Origin: Bidens hawaiensis
Taxonomy: Eukaryota; Streptophyta; Magnoliopsida; Asterales; Asteraceae
Direction of reading: 5' to 3'
Length of the DNA stretch: 64,000 nucleotides
Assembly: GCA_021521415.1 (NCBI GenBank)
Contig: JAIQDT010001137.1
Span: 62,001 to 126,000, forward strand
The position numbers were made by a program, and so were the translations under genes. The notes beneath the pieces were generated by a model that worked only from the letters and a program-made list of their open reading frames with translations, did not search any database and was not told where the DNA came from. Shown in pieces: positions 1-11,951 of the stretch; positions within the stretch are counted from its first letter, which is position 1, and each line of letters opens with the position of its first letter.

Positions 1-2428
1 ACATGTGAGATTTGGATATAAGAGTCGAACAAACCGCATATAGGCTCGTAACTAGATGAGTCACAAGTTATGCATGTTCTAAGTCGATGTCTTTTCTAAT
101 CCACTTGCTCCAAATATGAATGATCAATTCTTACTTTAGCTATGCATCGCATGTCAATAAAGTTTAAGTTAATATATTTGTATTTACGGCGAGTATAAAT
201 AATCGGGAAAGCCCTAAGACCCTATGATTCATCAGGCTAACAATGTACATTAAGATGAATTATACACTTTCTCACCTTACTAGTGACATTATTATCTTAA
301 TGTGCAACCTCACTTAATTTATCTTTCTTCCTAGAAGGGAAAAATTATAAGTCGTATAAGTTATTCCAATTCTTGTTGCAATTGCGTATACGCCCACCTC
401 AACATCCGAATTCGTAAAACTTATGGTACAAAGTCACAAATGTACTTGTCATATGCATTGTATCGGCAGAAATGGAACCCTACTTATTTAAGGACAGAAA
501 GCATTCTGAATTCTGAAATAACATTAAAACAAATTGAAAGACCCAAACAACGATAATGGGTTGTTTGGTACTTTTATAGAGGCACTAGATCTCAACATAT
601 GTAACCGTAGAGCTCAATCTCTAAACGTCTTTTATCTTTACTTTCTTTCATTAATATTTTATAATTTGTTGTAGATGTTAAAAACTTGACATGACATGTT
701 CAAATTTTGCCTCAAAATCCAAATTGCAACAAGGTTGTATATGCAATGGATAAAATGTGTCATTTTAATAAGATACGTGACAATTAAAATTAGGGGAATT
801 CAAGAAAACGAACTCATGTTTGTGAATTGTAACTTATGACGGCGAAATGATTATCATCTCGCATGTGAACCAAAGACCCTCTCTTCACACGGATCATGTT
901 CACTATGACAAATTCATCTAGAAGTTGTGTTCACGTGGGGAAATTTAGCTAAAACGGTCTCATTTAAACTCTCTCACTATTTTAAAAAAATTATGTCTTC
1001 ATTACATAAAGTATAGTTCATAGTACAAGTATAAAAAGATAAACACGCAAAAACGAATTAAATAAAATAAGAGCATGCCATAAGCAGTATGGGGGTTAAC
1101 GTCTTGCGTCGATGACGTGGCAGAGGTTGAACAAAAGGTGCAACAAAGGATCTACAAGTATGGTGGGAGATCATGTTCACTACCAAAATTTTGCACGTAA
1201 CATGGTACCACATGGCATAACAAAAATTATGTGAAACGAACTCATAATGACTTATAACTTATAAGACTCGTTTATAAATATTAAATTACAACTATGGTTT
1301 TTACCTTTGCAAATAACTGACATCTAGTAACCAATTTTCAAGTTCGTTTCAATTAACTCATCATTTTATTGTCTCAATTAGGTCACTCAACTTTCAATGA
1401 ATATGCTAATACTATGTTTTTTATAGCATAGAGCTATATCACAGGTTAAGATGCCTACATGAAACAAACCATTCAAACTTACATTTATATATCTCACCTC
1501 CCTCTTATACAACATATATTGTATCACTAGGAGCAAACACACATGATCATTGTGTTTGGTCAGCACCAGTTTTATGGTCAGTGAAGGAATAGCGAGGGCA
1601 CTAATGTAGCGCGCGAGCAAGGCAGTGCCAGTGAGCTCAGTCACACTTGTCAATAATGCCAAGATTAAAAAAAAAAAAAAGAATTTCTTACCATGAGATA
1701 TGGTACATCATAAAAAAAAACTTCTAACATATGTAAATACCAACTAATCTTATCATCTTTCACAACAATTCTCTACATTCTTTTATTAATTGTTCATACC
1801 TTCTAGTTGTGGAATCATCAAATATGCAGAAAGTTCACGAACAAAAGTGTTGCGTGTGTGGGTGTGGAAATTTTTTTTCGGAGGGAGGGGGGGGGGGGGG
1901 TTGGAGAATAATTGAAAGTGTTGGACAATACCTTGGACATTTTGAGAATTCTCCCTATATTTTATATCGATCAAGCCGACAAACTACAATCAGGACTAGG
2001 AGTTCAGACGCACCTAGCTTAATTTTTAGACGGATCTGATGGATAGCACTATATCAAGCTAGACTTGAATCAGTCTATACCAACTTGGTAATACTAGAAC
2101 ACACAATGGTTATGCAACCTAACACCAACAGTCACATCATCTCTCCCTTCCCTAACATATCAAATATTATCGTTATCATCCTACGAAACGTATAGACTTG
2201 TAACTATAAATTGAGACAGTCGGGTGGGTCTTATTTGCCACTTTTGTATTAAAACCGGCTTTATTCATTCAACTACATTAGTCCAAACAGAAACGACGAC
2301 TAAATCAATGTTCCTGAATAACAATAAGCTCACATGAATCTGCCATGCTTTTGATTGTATTTTAACCACCAGCAAAGAATAACACTCAATTATGGGTTGT
2401 AGGGAAGATGAAACGATAGCATACTTGT
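1..2428. other. Intergenic region, no gene recognised
   Basis: AT-rich sequence with stops in all frames and no open frame that resembles a protein I know. It holds a run of 14 G at 1887-1900 and a poly-A run near 1666-1681. The part just below 2429 should contain the 3' UTR of the chaperonin gene on the minus strand. Confidence 0.6.
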
Positions 2429-4880
2429 CTACTCGACCACAGCTAGCAAGTCTCCTGCTTTGCAGAAGCAATGCTTTCCCTCTGCTCCCAAATCCACCTG
2501 TTACAACTCATATAACTGTACTTATGAACCGTTTATAACATTTTAACATACTATTCATGTAAATGTTGGCATATTAGCATTTACCTCATAAGCGTTAATG
2601 TCAGAGAAAAGAACCTGCAGATGAAGCAAAACCGGTGTCAAAACGATTTCTTATATTAGAAAAACTACTATATTGTAAAAACATGAAGTTTGAATAAGCT
2701 CACTTATTCAAGACTGGCCAACTAAGAACTAAACTAACATACCTTTTTCCCAGCCTGTAAGTCTCCTACATCGGTACCAACAGCAAGAATCTGGGACAAA
2801 CATACAGATTATATTCAATACATAAACACTAGGGGTGGCAAATGTGACCCATTGGGTTAAATGGGTTGTATCACAATGTATATAATGGGTCACAATAGGT
2901 CAAACTAAAAAAGAAAAATGATTGAAACGGGTCAAAACGGGTTGAAATTTCTCAAGTGTTTTTTTTTTCTTTTTTTTTATGGAACGAGAAAAACGGAGGA
3001 AACTTTTTAGTACTTTTCTTTTTAGTACTTTTACTTTTTACATTTTGATTTATTTTTCGAGTTATGATTTTTTACTTATTTTTTTTGAATTTTTTTTTTT
3101 AGTGAGGGGTTTTTGGAATGGATCAAAGTGGGTTTTTGAAAGCTCAACCCATTTAGACCCATTTCAAAAACCCCTCACTAAAAAATTCAAAAAAATAAGT
3201 AAAAAATCATTACTCGAAAAATAAATCAAAAAGTAAAAGTACTAAAAAGTTTCCTTCATTTTTCTCGTTCCATAAAAAAAAACTTGAGAAATTTCAACCC
3301 GTTTTGACCCGTTTCAATAATTTCCTTTTTTTAGTTTGACCCATTGTGACCCATTATATACATTGTGATACAACTCATTCAACCCAATGGGTCACATTTG
3401 CCACCCCTAATAAACACCATTGACATTACAAACATAAACTAAGCATCCTCATTTAAAACAGAACGTATGAGAAGTTTAAATTATATTATTACTCACCTCT
3501 CCCATAAGATAACGTTCAAACTTGACAGCTGATTTGGGCAACAAAACTCCACCAGCAGATTTCTGAAGTGCACACGAAGAGGTAGATCAGGTGTAAGTGT
3601 TGACAAAAAGTATAAGATCCTTAATTTACATTTTGTGTGTAAAAATTAAACTGTAGCTCAGACAAAGATTAATTTAAGTTAGACAATCAAGAAGTAACAT
3701 GACCACAACCACATACTATTAGAGGTGCACAAACCGGTTTAAAACTTAAAACCGGTTCGGGTTGAAACCAGTTCGGGTTGGTCAATAAATGTCATAACCG
3801 GTTTATGATAGGATTCGGTTCGGGTTGAAACCGGTTTCATGAACAGTGACAATCGGTTTCGGTTCGGTTTTTGATCGGTTTCGGTTCGGGAATTTTCCCG
3901 GTTTTGACCGGTTTCGGTTCGGTTGACCGGTTTGGAACCGGTTTCGGTGGAGAAAATTACAAACCGGTTCCAAACCTACGGTTTCATTCAGTTCCAAACC
4001 GGTTTCTACGTAATCGGTTTCAAACCGGTTCGGTTTCGGTTAACCGGTTTATTTGCCCACCTCTACATACTATGATATAGTTCATCAAAAACAGAGATAA
4101 AACACTAATCCCTTCAAATAAATGAGGTGTAAAAATCATGAATAGGCGCCGATTAATCAGAATGCAGCCCCTGAAATCGGTACCAATCAAAATCGGTCAA
4201 AATATTTGAAGTACTTGAAAAACTGTAGTTATTTTGAAAAATGACATAAAAAATCCAATCCAACTGATCCCTATTCCCAATTAAATCGCTAGTCGCTACA
4301 ACACCACCCAACTAGCGCCTAGCGAGTTATACAACACTTAACGAATTCAAAAGTGAACTTGCAGAATGTACAGTGTATTCTGAATAAATGGGCAGAGAGA
4401 CAACTAAAAGAAACATATCCATAAACATAAACACACAAACAACACATTAATCACCTCAGGAAGCTCCTCCAGACGAATTAGCACTCGGTCAGCTTGCGGC
4501 TTAACCTTTAAACACAAAGCAAAAACAACACATGAAAATACAATACATCACAGCATTATAGACACAAAAATATACTCAATAATCACAATGTATATTCGGC
4601 AAGCATTAAATTAGTAAATTGATTACAAATTCATTAAACTTTCTTCGATAATAGCAATAATCACATGTAACTAATTACCTTGGTTGCAATTGCATTAACC
4701 TTGAATGAATTTCTTCGTAGACCTATTCAATACACAATTAATTAATAAACAATAAAAATAATAAAAGAAGAAGAAGGTGATGAAAATGAATAAAAGGATA
4801 CCTAAAGTTGTGGCTTTTGTAGGGATAGAAGAAGATGAAGGTTTAGCTGCTGTGATGAAACTGGAGGATGCCATTGCCAT
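2429..4880 (-). CDS. CPN10: 10 kDa chaperonin, chloroplastic (Cpn10), seven exons
   Basis: Single-ring co-chaperonin that caps chloroplast Cpn60 during protein folding. Exons on the minus strand: 4802-4880, 4679-4722, 4455-4505, 3497-3562, 2743-2790, 2585-2614 and 2429-2497. Every intron has GT/AG borders and the frame stays open to TAG at 2429, giving about 128 aa. The first 41 residues are rich in Ser, Ala and Lys, as in a plastid transit peptide. The mature part starts VKPQADRVLIRLEELPE and continues with the mobile loop EKSAGGVLLPKSAVKFE, then ILAVGTDVGDLQAGKK, VLFSDINAYE and the end LLAVVE. The length fits single-domain Cpn10, not the double-domain Cpn20 (about 250 aa). I chose the first ATG at 4880; a second Met lies two codons on. 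Introns 3 and 4 hold hAT elements at 3720-4065 and 2830-3409. I see no break in the coding sequence, so the gene should be functional. Confidence 0.93.
2830..3409. mobile_element. Non-autonomous hAT foldback element in CPN10 intron 4
   Basis: The ends are TAGGGGTGGCAAATGTGACC and its inverted complement. Almost the whole 580 bp folds into one long hairpin centred near 3120. It is flanked by an exact 8 bp duplication ATAAACAC (2822-2829 and 3410-3417). An 8 bp target duplication and a YARNG-type terminus are hallmarks of the hAT superfamily. It has no transposase gene. The arms carry repeated versions of the string TGACCCATT. Confidence 0.9.
3720..4065. mobile_element. Non-autonomous hAT element with AACCGGTTT array in CPN10 intron 3
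   Basis: The element begins TAGAGGTGCACAAACCGG and ends with CCGGTTTATTTGCCCACCTCTA-like inverted sequence. It is flanked by the perfect 8 bp duplication CATACTAT (3712-3719 and 4066-4073). The interior is a dense array of the palindromic word AACCGGTT and of GGTTCGGTT. It has no coding capacity. Open frames on both strands here are artefacts of this array. Confidence 0.9.
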
Positions 4881-5699
4881 GGATAGATAGATAAGATTAA
4901 GCTTCGGGTTTTCAGAAAGACAGTATGAGCCGAGGGTTAAGTTAAAAGAGTAACGGGTTAGGGTTAGTTGTCCGGTGTCCGTGGTGCGGTTTTCAGCTAA
5001 GACCAAACCGAAAATCAAACTTTGGTTTTTGGAGTTTTGAAGGAATGCTCGATGATGTTGTAATGTCTTTCTATTCGGCTTGCTCGATGAGATCTTTGAA
5101 AAATTGTATGCCATTATCGGAAAAAAATGTCGTTATCAGAATCGATCAGCGGTATGAATATCACTATATCATTGTTTGAGAAATTAGTCATTAAAAGTTC
5201 GAATGAATAAAAATAATGAAAGATTTGAATGAATAAATTGGTAAAAAGTTAGTGGTAATAATAATAATAATAATAAATTACGTATTTATGTTTTCAAAAT
5301 ATATAATCTTCATGACAAAGGTTTGTCTTGAATTGTAATTTGGCAATCTACCTACATGAGAAGGGGTGAGTTTGCTTTGTGGTTTGAAACCCATGAAATT
5401 TACCCTTACATGTGCCCCTTCCCCTCGAATAACTAGTTTATTTGCCAGCATACCAAGCGAGTGGTTATGTTAGTTCTATAAATTGTTTTTTTTTTCTTTT
5501 TAACGGCAATTTCTTTGAATCTAACTATTTAAGACCTCACAAACCATTTCAACCTAAAGTGTTTAAAGGTTTTTCAGATTGTATTTTAACTTAAATATAA
5601 ATTATATTGTATTTGTAAGTTGAGATGAAGATTTTAAACCAAATTAAAGTTGATGGTGAGATGTTTAGTTGTTTTGAAGGTTAACTTTGCGTTTGTTAC
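4881..5699. promoter_or_regulatory. Upstream region of CPN10 and flanking intergenic DNA
   Basis: This lies directly 5' of the CPN10 start and must contain its promoter and 5' UTR. I see no convincing single TATA box. A short microsatellite of AAT units lies at about 5250-5275. No other gene is visible. Confidence 0.4.
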
Positions 5700-6130
5700 G
5701 TGTAGGAGTGGTATTAATACAGGGCAGTCCTTTGCCCACTTTGTAAAAACTCCCTCGACGCGACTGAACACCTTCTAACCACGTGCAGGTTCTCAAGCCT
5801 GGTGTGTAGCGAGTTTGATACTGGTGGCTAAACTCGGTCTATGCTTTTAATACTAGGGACATCCTAGGAATGCAAACTTGGAGGGCAATAAGAAGCGGAA
5901 AAAGTTGCTTCAAGCTATTTTTCCAGTGGTGTGGTGTTTATGGAATGCTTGAAACAAAAAGGTGTTTGAAAATATCTGAGCCTCGCCCGATGGACTCCTA
6001 CAAAGTATCAAGAACCTTAGTCTTCTGTGGTTAGAAAACAGATCTAAGGCTAGCACGTTTCAGTGGCGGAGTGGAGTAGTACATCAACATACCGCCATGA
6101 TTACTGATCACAACCAAAAGATAGTAGTTT
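5700..6130 (+). pseudogene. LINE retrotransposon 3'-end relic (zf-RVT region)
   Basis: Translated in shifting frames, this stretch gives the C-terminal part of a plant LINE (L1-type) polymerase. It shows a degenerate zinc-binding zf-RVT block near 5720-5790, then KKRKKLLQAIF..VVWCLWNAWNKKVFEN near 5890-5970, then IKNLSLLWLENRSKASTFQW near 6007-6065. Internal stops and frameshifts show that it is dead. The upstream part of the element is missing. Confidence 0.72.
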
Positions 6131-7312
6131 GCTTGGGTTAGGTTGAAGGGCGGCCTCATTTGATCTTGGTGCTTTCTGTGTATTGAGAGTACTTATGTTA
6201 GCATTTGTATGTATGTGCATTGGTTTTTTGTATAGTTTTGATGTTTTAACCTGAACTGTTAAACTGTAGCTGTCTTTTAGCTTGGTTGTAACGAACCTAT
6301 AGGGAAAAGTATTCGTTAGTGTCGACAGGTAACACCTAACAGTTCTATAATTGTTGCATGGTAAATATATAATTTAAAATTAAACAAATAAAGATTCTCA
6401 GACTAATGATTATATTTAATTCTCAGACTAATAGTTTCTCATCTCACCCATTTAATTGGTACATATTTATATTATTCAAATTCTTGAATGCATACCTGTG
6501 AGCAATTTGTTTTTCTATTAAAGAGAGCGACATACACCGCAAAGTTGAAGTAATGTGGAATATTGTCATCTTTTATCAGAACTATTGAAGTAGCCTTCCC
6601 AAACTGTTGATGCTGATTTTGATGGAGCACAAAGCAATAGTCAAGCCTGATTGTACACAAAAGAACACGCAAAGAGACGCACTTTATAAGCAATTAAACA
6701 ACATGCATTTGCAAAATAACTAAAAAAAACTACAACCAGCCAAAAAGATCTGTAAACGCAGCCTTCCAAGTTCCAACAGTTACAAAATCCAACAACAAAG
6801 AGAAAGAAAACACACTTACCTGGTATGCACAAATCCTAAACAGCAAACATACTAAACGCCCGACTTCAGAAACCACAGAACAGTACAAAAGAAAAACAAA
6901 ACACACAATGGCAAATCGAAAAGAATCATCTTACTTGAACCAAACTGAAGATCGCAAAGAGAGTCCGCAAAGCTAATGGATGTTTAGAAAGCGGTTGATT
7001 AGAAATGCAAACAGCAGGCGAAGACAAAAGAGAAGATCAACAACTGTAAAAATCAAAAGGAGACGGCAGAGGACAACACATGTAACCAAACGTTGAAGGT
7101 AAAAGATTGTAAGATGACCGTAACTTCACATTTAAGAGTTGTATAATCTGTTAAATTTACACCTTCATAACATTACATTACAAATAACATAATGAACACA
7201 TAAAGCATAACACTGTATGAATAATAATATAAAATACAGAGAGATCAAAGTTATACATGCTACTCTATAACCTTCCTTGTGCTTAAAAAAAATCAAAATT
7301 ACACAAATCACC
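6131..7312. other. Intergenic region, no gene recognised
   Basis: No open frame here resembles a known protein. The part next to 7313 should hold the 3' UTR of the maturase gene on the minus strand. The short frames at 6472-6832 lack homology that I can recognise. Confidence 0.5.
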
Positions 7313-9501
7313 TCAAACATTTGTAGCACGTAATCGCTCTTCACGTTCTTCCTCATCTTCAATACTCAACTTATCCTTTTCACCACCTGACCCCAACAAC
7401 ATTTTACCTTCTTCGTTACTAACAGCATTAAGCGCTGCACTTCGTTTATAATTCCAAACAAGCATAGAAACATAATCTTGAGGTGAAATAAGCCCTTCTT
7501 TAATTAAAGCCATACGGTTTTCTTCAAACGTTTTTGGATCACCCAATCTTATATATTCAAGCAACGCCTTCTGGTGATCGGGCCTCCAGCCCATTGGAAA
7601 CGGGCTGTAATCTGTCTCGGGCACTAACGACATTCGCGTATACTGCAGCCCTTCAATAGACTCTGCGAGGCCCATTCTTAATAAGTTATTATACTCGGGT
7701 GATTGTCCCTTTTTCTCCTTTAAACGGTCGTCTAAGAGTTCTATCACCGATTTTATAAACTTTTGCCCGTGATCGAAGCTTATATTTTGCAGCGTATAAT
7801 TTAGCAAGTGAACCACGTATAATATAAGAACAAAAATTAACTATCTTTTTTCTATTATCAGCAAATCTATACCACTCAACCATAGTAGTCAAGAGCTTGT
7901 TCATTTGTGCGTTCGTATGCGCTTGTGTAGCGTGAAACATTCTAAAACACGGTTGTGGGTCTGGGTCTCTATCGCCTTTTAAAAATCCTAATTTTCTAAA
8001 CTGTTTGATACATTGTTTAAGACTCGCGGTTACCGATAATAACGTACCAACGCCCTTTTCGCTAATGATTTTACCACCCGTTGCGGTATATCTAAGAGTG
8101 GGATATACGACTCGTCTACATAAAACATGATCAAGAAACATTATTCCCTTTGTTATATGCTCAATCGGGAGTGATTCGTTATCAAGTTTTAGCATGTATT
8201 TCTCGTCACAAAACTCGATTAACTGTTTTCTAAGAATTGCAGCATCAGCTCTCGGCCCGCGAACTCCAATCAAGAAATGACCACCGAAACGGATGTAATC
8301 GATTTTTCGGGTCTTATCAGGCCCGCTAGTGGGAACAAATTCGGGCCAAGAAGTATTCCCTTGATCAACTTCTCCTTCCGGGCTGTTCCAAATTACATCA
8401 CTCTTTGACGGTCGGTAAAATTCTTTAATTTTACCCTCCATCCAACGGTCCAACTCGTCTAAACAAATGTTGGCTAATAACGGGCTTAAAATCCCACAAT
8501 GCCCCCAAGTTGGAACCTTTTCCGCTTCTTCAGGCGCAAACCCGAAAAAACGACTCCAACCAATACGGGTCAGGCTTCGGTTCGTCCTCCGCTAAAACCC
8601 GTTTCTTCTGATACTTTCTTTGAATCCTCTTCTTTTCAACAGGCGGGCTCGTGATAACCGGAGTCGTCAACGCCGACTTCACCAAATCAATAACCATTTT
8701 ATCCCTCACATCCCTCATCAAAGCACTAATCACCAACCCGACCTTCATCCCATCCAAAACCGTACTCAAATCCCCTTTAATATACCACAAATACCCCGCA
8801 AAACTTCTCCTAACCACCCTCAAAGCCGTATGCGCCGTCCTACCGGGCCTAAACGCGTACGACTTCTCCGAAAACCGCGCTTCAAAAACCGGCTCAAGAA
8901 TCATAAACAAAACCTCCTGAACAATCCTATCCTGAAACGGGCTCGGCTGCGTCGTCGTCAAAATCGCCCTAATCTTCCGTTTCGACAACGACTCGTACTC
9001 CGTCTTATCCTTCGGCGACTTGATGAAAAACTCCAACCGCGCACCCCACCTAAACCGGTTATCAAGAACCGCGTTCCTAAGCGCTAACAAATCATCAAGC
9101 GCCGATCTTTGCACCGAGCTTTTCGGCATGTACGCACCCAACTCATCAGCACAAACCTTTTGGTAAGCCAATACCCATAACTCAAATCTTCTTAAGTAAT
9201 TAGTCAAATTGGTAACAGTCTGATTCGGGTTTCGGAAACTTTCAATCCATAGTTCAGAACAGACGGATACTCCGTCTTCTTTCAGTAGTGTTGATGGGTC
9301 ATTCGGGTCCGGGTTATGGGTACGTTTATGGTTATAATTATAATTCGGGTTCGGGTTAAATCGTCTGTAATTGTTGTTATTATTATCATTGTATTGGGAT
9401 GAAGTGTACATGAATGCTTTAAATAAAGTGAACCCATTTGTTCTAGGGTTTATGGGTTTTAATAATATTGAATGACAGAAGAAGGTGAGACGGTGATTCA
9501 T
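7313..9501 (-). CDS. Nuclear-encoded group II intron maturase, nMAT4-like, with two apparent frameshifts
   Basis: Intronless gene of about 729 codons for a maturase of the nMAT family. These proteins are imported into mitochondria and help group II introns of organelle transcripts splice. The N-terminus is basic with few acidic residues, as in a mitochondrial presequence. An RT-like domain follows (KRKIRAILTTTQ, RIVQEVLFMILEP, YAFRPGRTAHTALR, YLWYIKGDLSTVLDGM, HCGILSPLLANICLDELD). Domain X lies near the C-terminus (FADNRKKIVNFCSYIIRGS). The polymerase YxDD site reads YIRFGG, so the catalytic Asp pair is lost, consistent with a splicing-only role. The frame shifts at the six-base run 8545-8550 (one extra base) and again at 7719-7721 (one extra A of the coding strand). 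Protein similarity resumes at once in the next frame both times. These may be assembly errors in an essential gene or real decay. The choice of nMAT4 over its paralogues is from memory. Confidence 0.82.
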
Positions 9502-9786
9502 CTGACCTGAATATTATGACGGCTCCGGCGACGGAGGTGGCGGTGAGAGCTTCAATTTGACGGATTCCGGTTGGGTTTGATTAAGGGGTTTTGCAGAGTA
9601 ATGGAGAGTGGAAGCAGTGAGTCATTTTGTGGGGTTTATCATGAATGGGCTGGTTATTGGGATGGTTGTAAACTAATTACACATTCACTGTATAAGCCCA
9701 TAATGACTCACGACAGATTCGCTAGCCCAGTAAGCTGTAACCCAGAACCCAAAGTACTCGAGATCGGCTCGTGAATGGATTTCAAC

Positions 9787-10258
9787 TAGGGGTGCAAACA
9801 AGACGAGCTACTCGAGATCGGGTCGTGAAAAAGCTCGATCGAGCAAAGCTTAGACGAGCCCGAGCCCGAAATCGAGCCTAAAAGTAAGCTCGTTTAATAA
9901 ACGAGTCCGAGCCCGAGCTTGACTAATCAAGTTCGATCCAGCTCACGAGACTAAACGAGCTTGTTGTTAATATAATTTTATAATATATATTTATATGTAG
10001 TTAATAACTATTAATTAATCTATATAATGTTATGAAAAAACTAACTAAATAACATATGTTATGTTATATAAAAATAATTATTAAAATATATAAAGTTAAT
10101 TAAAAAATAGTAAACAGGCCAAGCTTGAACTTGAAAACATACTCATGAACCGAGCTCGAGCCTTAGAAATAGAGATTGAAACGAGCCAAGCTCGAGCTCT
10201 GTGTAAGTTAAACGAGCCGAACCCAGGCTCGGTTTGGCTCGACTCGTTTGCTTCCCTA
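9787..10258. mobile_element. Non-autonomous hAT element rich in CGAGC words
   Basis: It starts TAGGGGTGCAAACAAGACGAG and ends CTCGTTTGCTTCCCTA, which are imperfect inverted ends. The flanks ATTTCAAC (9779-9786) and ATTTCAGG (10259-10266) match at 6 of 8 positions, as expected for an aged 8 bp hAT duplication. The subterminal parts repeat the words CGAGC and CTCGA in both orientations. The middle is AT-rich without an open frame. Confidence 0.75.
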
Positions 10259-10266
10259 ATTTCAGG

Positions 10267-11951
10267 AAAGTCCAATCATTTAGTATACCGTCACATACTC
10301 CTCGATTAGCATTCCATTGATTTCAAGTTATGTGCATTCCACTTCTAAGTTGTAATCGCTTATTTATTATTCTAATTCTATGGATTTTACACTTTTTAAC
10401 AACAATTCTATTGTTTTTTGTTCGATCAATTTCAACATCGTTCAAATTTATAGGTTTTGTTGGATCGGTTTTTGCACATTAATTACATAGGTTTTTGGTT
10501 TCTTATCTGCTTTTTTAAGTTACGAGTGAAGATATTAATGTTTTTTTAATATTTTATTTATTTATGTATTTGTTTGTTTGTTTCTAGGTCAAATGATCAA
10601 ATATGATAAAACTTGAACCTAAAAAAACCCGGGAGAGAGTAGAACTAGGTTTCGATTATAGATTAAAAATTCTCAAAACTATGAAACCCAATCTTAAAAA
10701 TCCGAAAGTACAACCTAACAAACACCTCGGTGGCCCTAAGTCATTCACTTAATAGGTTATTTTCTAATTATTTCATTATTTATTTTGAATTTCTGATAGG
10801 ATAAATGGTAATCAATGTTTTTGAAAAGGGAGATTTGTTTGTTTTTTAAATACTTAGTAATGACTCACTTAAATTGTCTTATTCCTTTGTATTTGTATGT
10901 ATCTCTTTCTTCCTAAAATATTCATTTAACTACAAAATATCATGATTAAGAATGTTGATTCGTAAAAAGTCTTAACACAAGCAAAAACTACAAAATCACT
11001 TTAAAGTTTCAACGTGTTTGTTAAGTATATATGTTCGTATTTATTTATGCAACTCTTTGCTCAATCATGTGTCAAAATTCAAAAATTGAAACGATCTACA
11101 TAAATTTCTTTATTTTGCAAAGAAACTAGTCCAACCCCACTTCATGAACCAAACGAGACCTAATTAACCCGGTATTCAATCCCGCTGCTTTTTTACATTT
11201 TCAGTGTTGGCATGGTCCAAAGTCAACCTAACGTACACTCTCTTCCATATTTACCTTAAACCTTCTTGTTACAATAACCCACTCCTTATATCTCAATAAG
11301 CTTTCATACCAAACTAGTCATCTCGCAAGATAGAGGAGATTGAATTTCAAAACATTGGAATATGTATTCTTGGAAAAGACGAACAATAAATAATTAAATA
11401 AAAAAAAAGATGGAAAATTTAAAATTTGCCACGACTTGAGCACACCCAACATGACAAAAGATCCACCATCATAGGAGGAGAGAAACAACACTTAGAATGT
11501 TTGGCTGTCCATATCATGGAATCTGTTATATATTTTTTAATCTAATTTTATATACATACACATCTTTGATGACATATATATTATCGAATCTTTATTACTT
11601 ACATATAACATCTCAAAATGTATATATTTTTTAAAATTTAAAACCATATATAGTCTTCATGATCAAATAATAAATTTGTACACGTATTTTTCTGCTATTT
11701 AAAACATGGACTAAAACATTACATGCGATATAATGGCATATATCAACCTTACTTGTTGCAATAAAATCTGTCCTATATTAAATGCATGAAATAAATACAT
11801 TCTGTGCAAAATTTAAACGTCTTTAATATACATTAAAAGTATAAAAAAAAATTTATATTAAATAAACAAAATCCCACTCTACCAAAATATGGAATTTCCA
11901 TTTTCCATAAACAGAAAAAAAATAAAAAAAAAAAAGACTACGAATTTACCA
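10267..11951. other. Intergenic AT-rich region
   Basis: I see no gene, no tRNA and no clear transposon ends here. The part next to 11952 should hold the 3' end of the former RING-H2 transcript. Confidence 0.5.

Noticed and set aside
1809..2039. Open frames on both strands over the G run
   Set aside because: Low-complexity translation (poly-Gly, poly-Pro) with no similarity.
3803..4080. Open frames rich in NRF and PNR repeats
   Set aside because: Created by the AACCGGTTT array of the hAT element.
8620..9087. Arg-rich 155-codon open frame on the plus strand
   Set aside because: It is the shadow of the conserved maturase frame on the minus strand.
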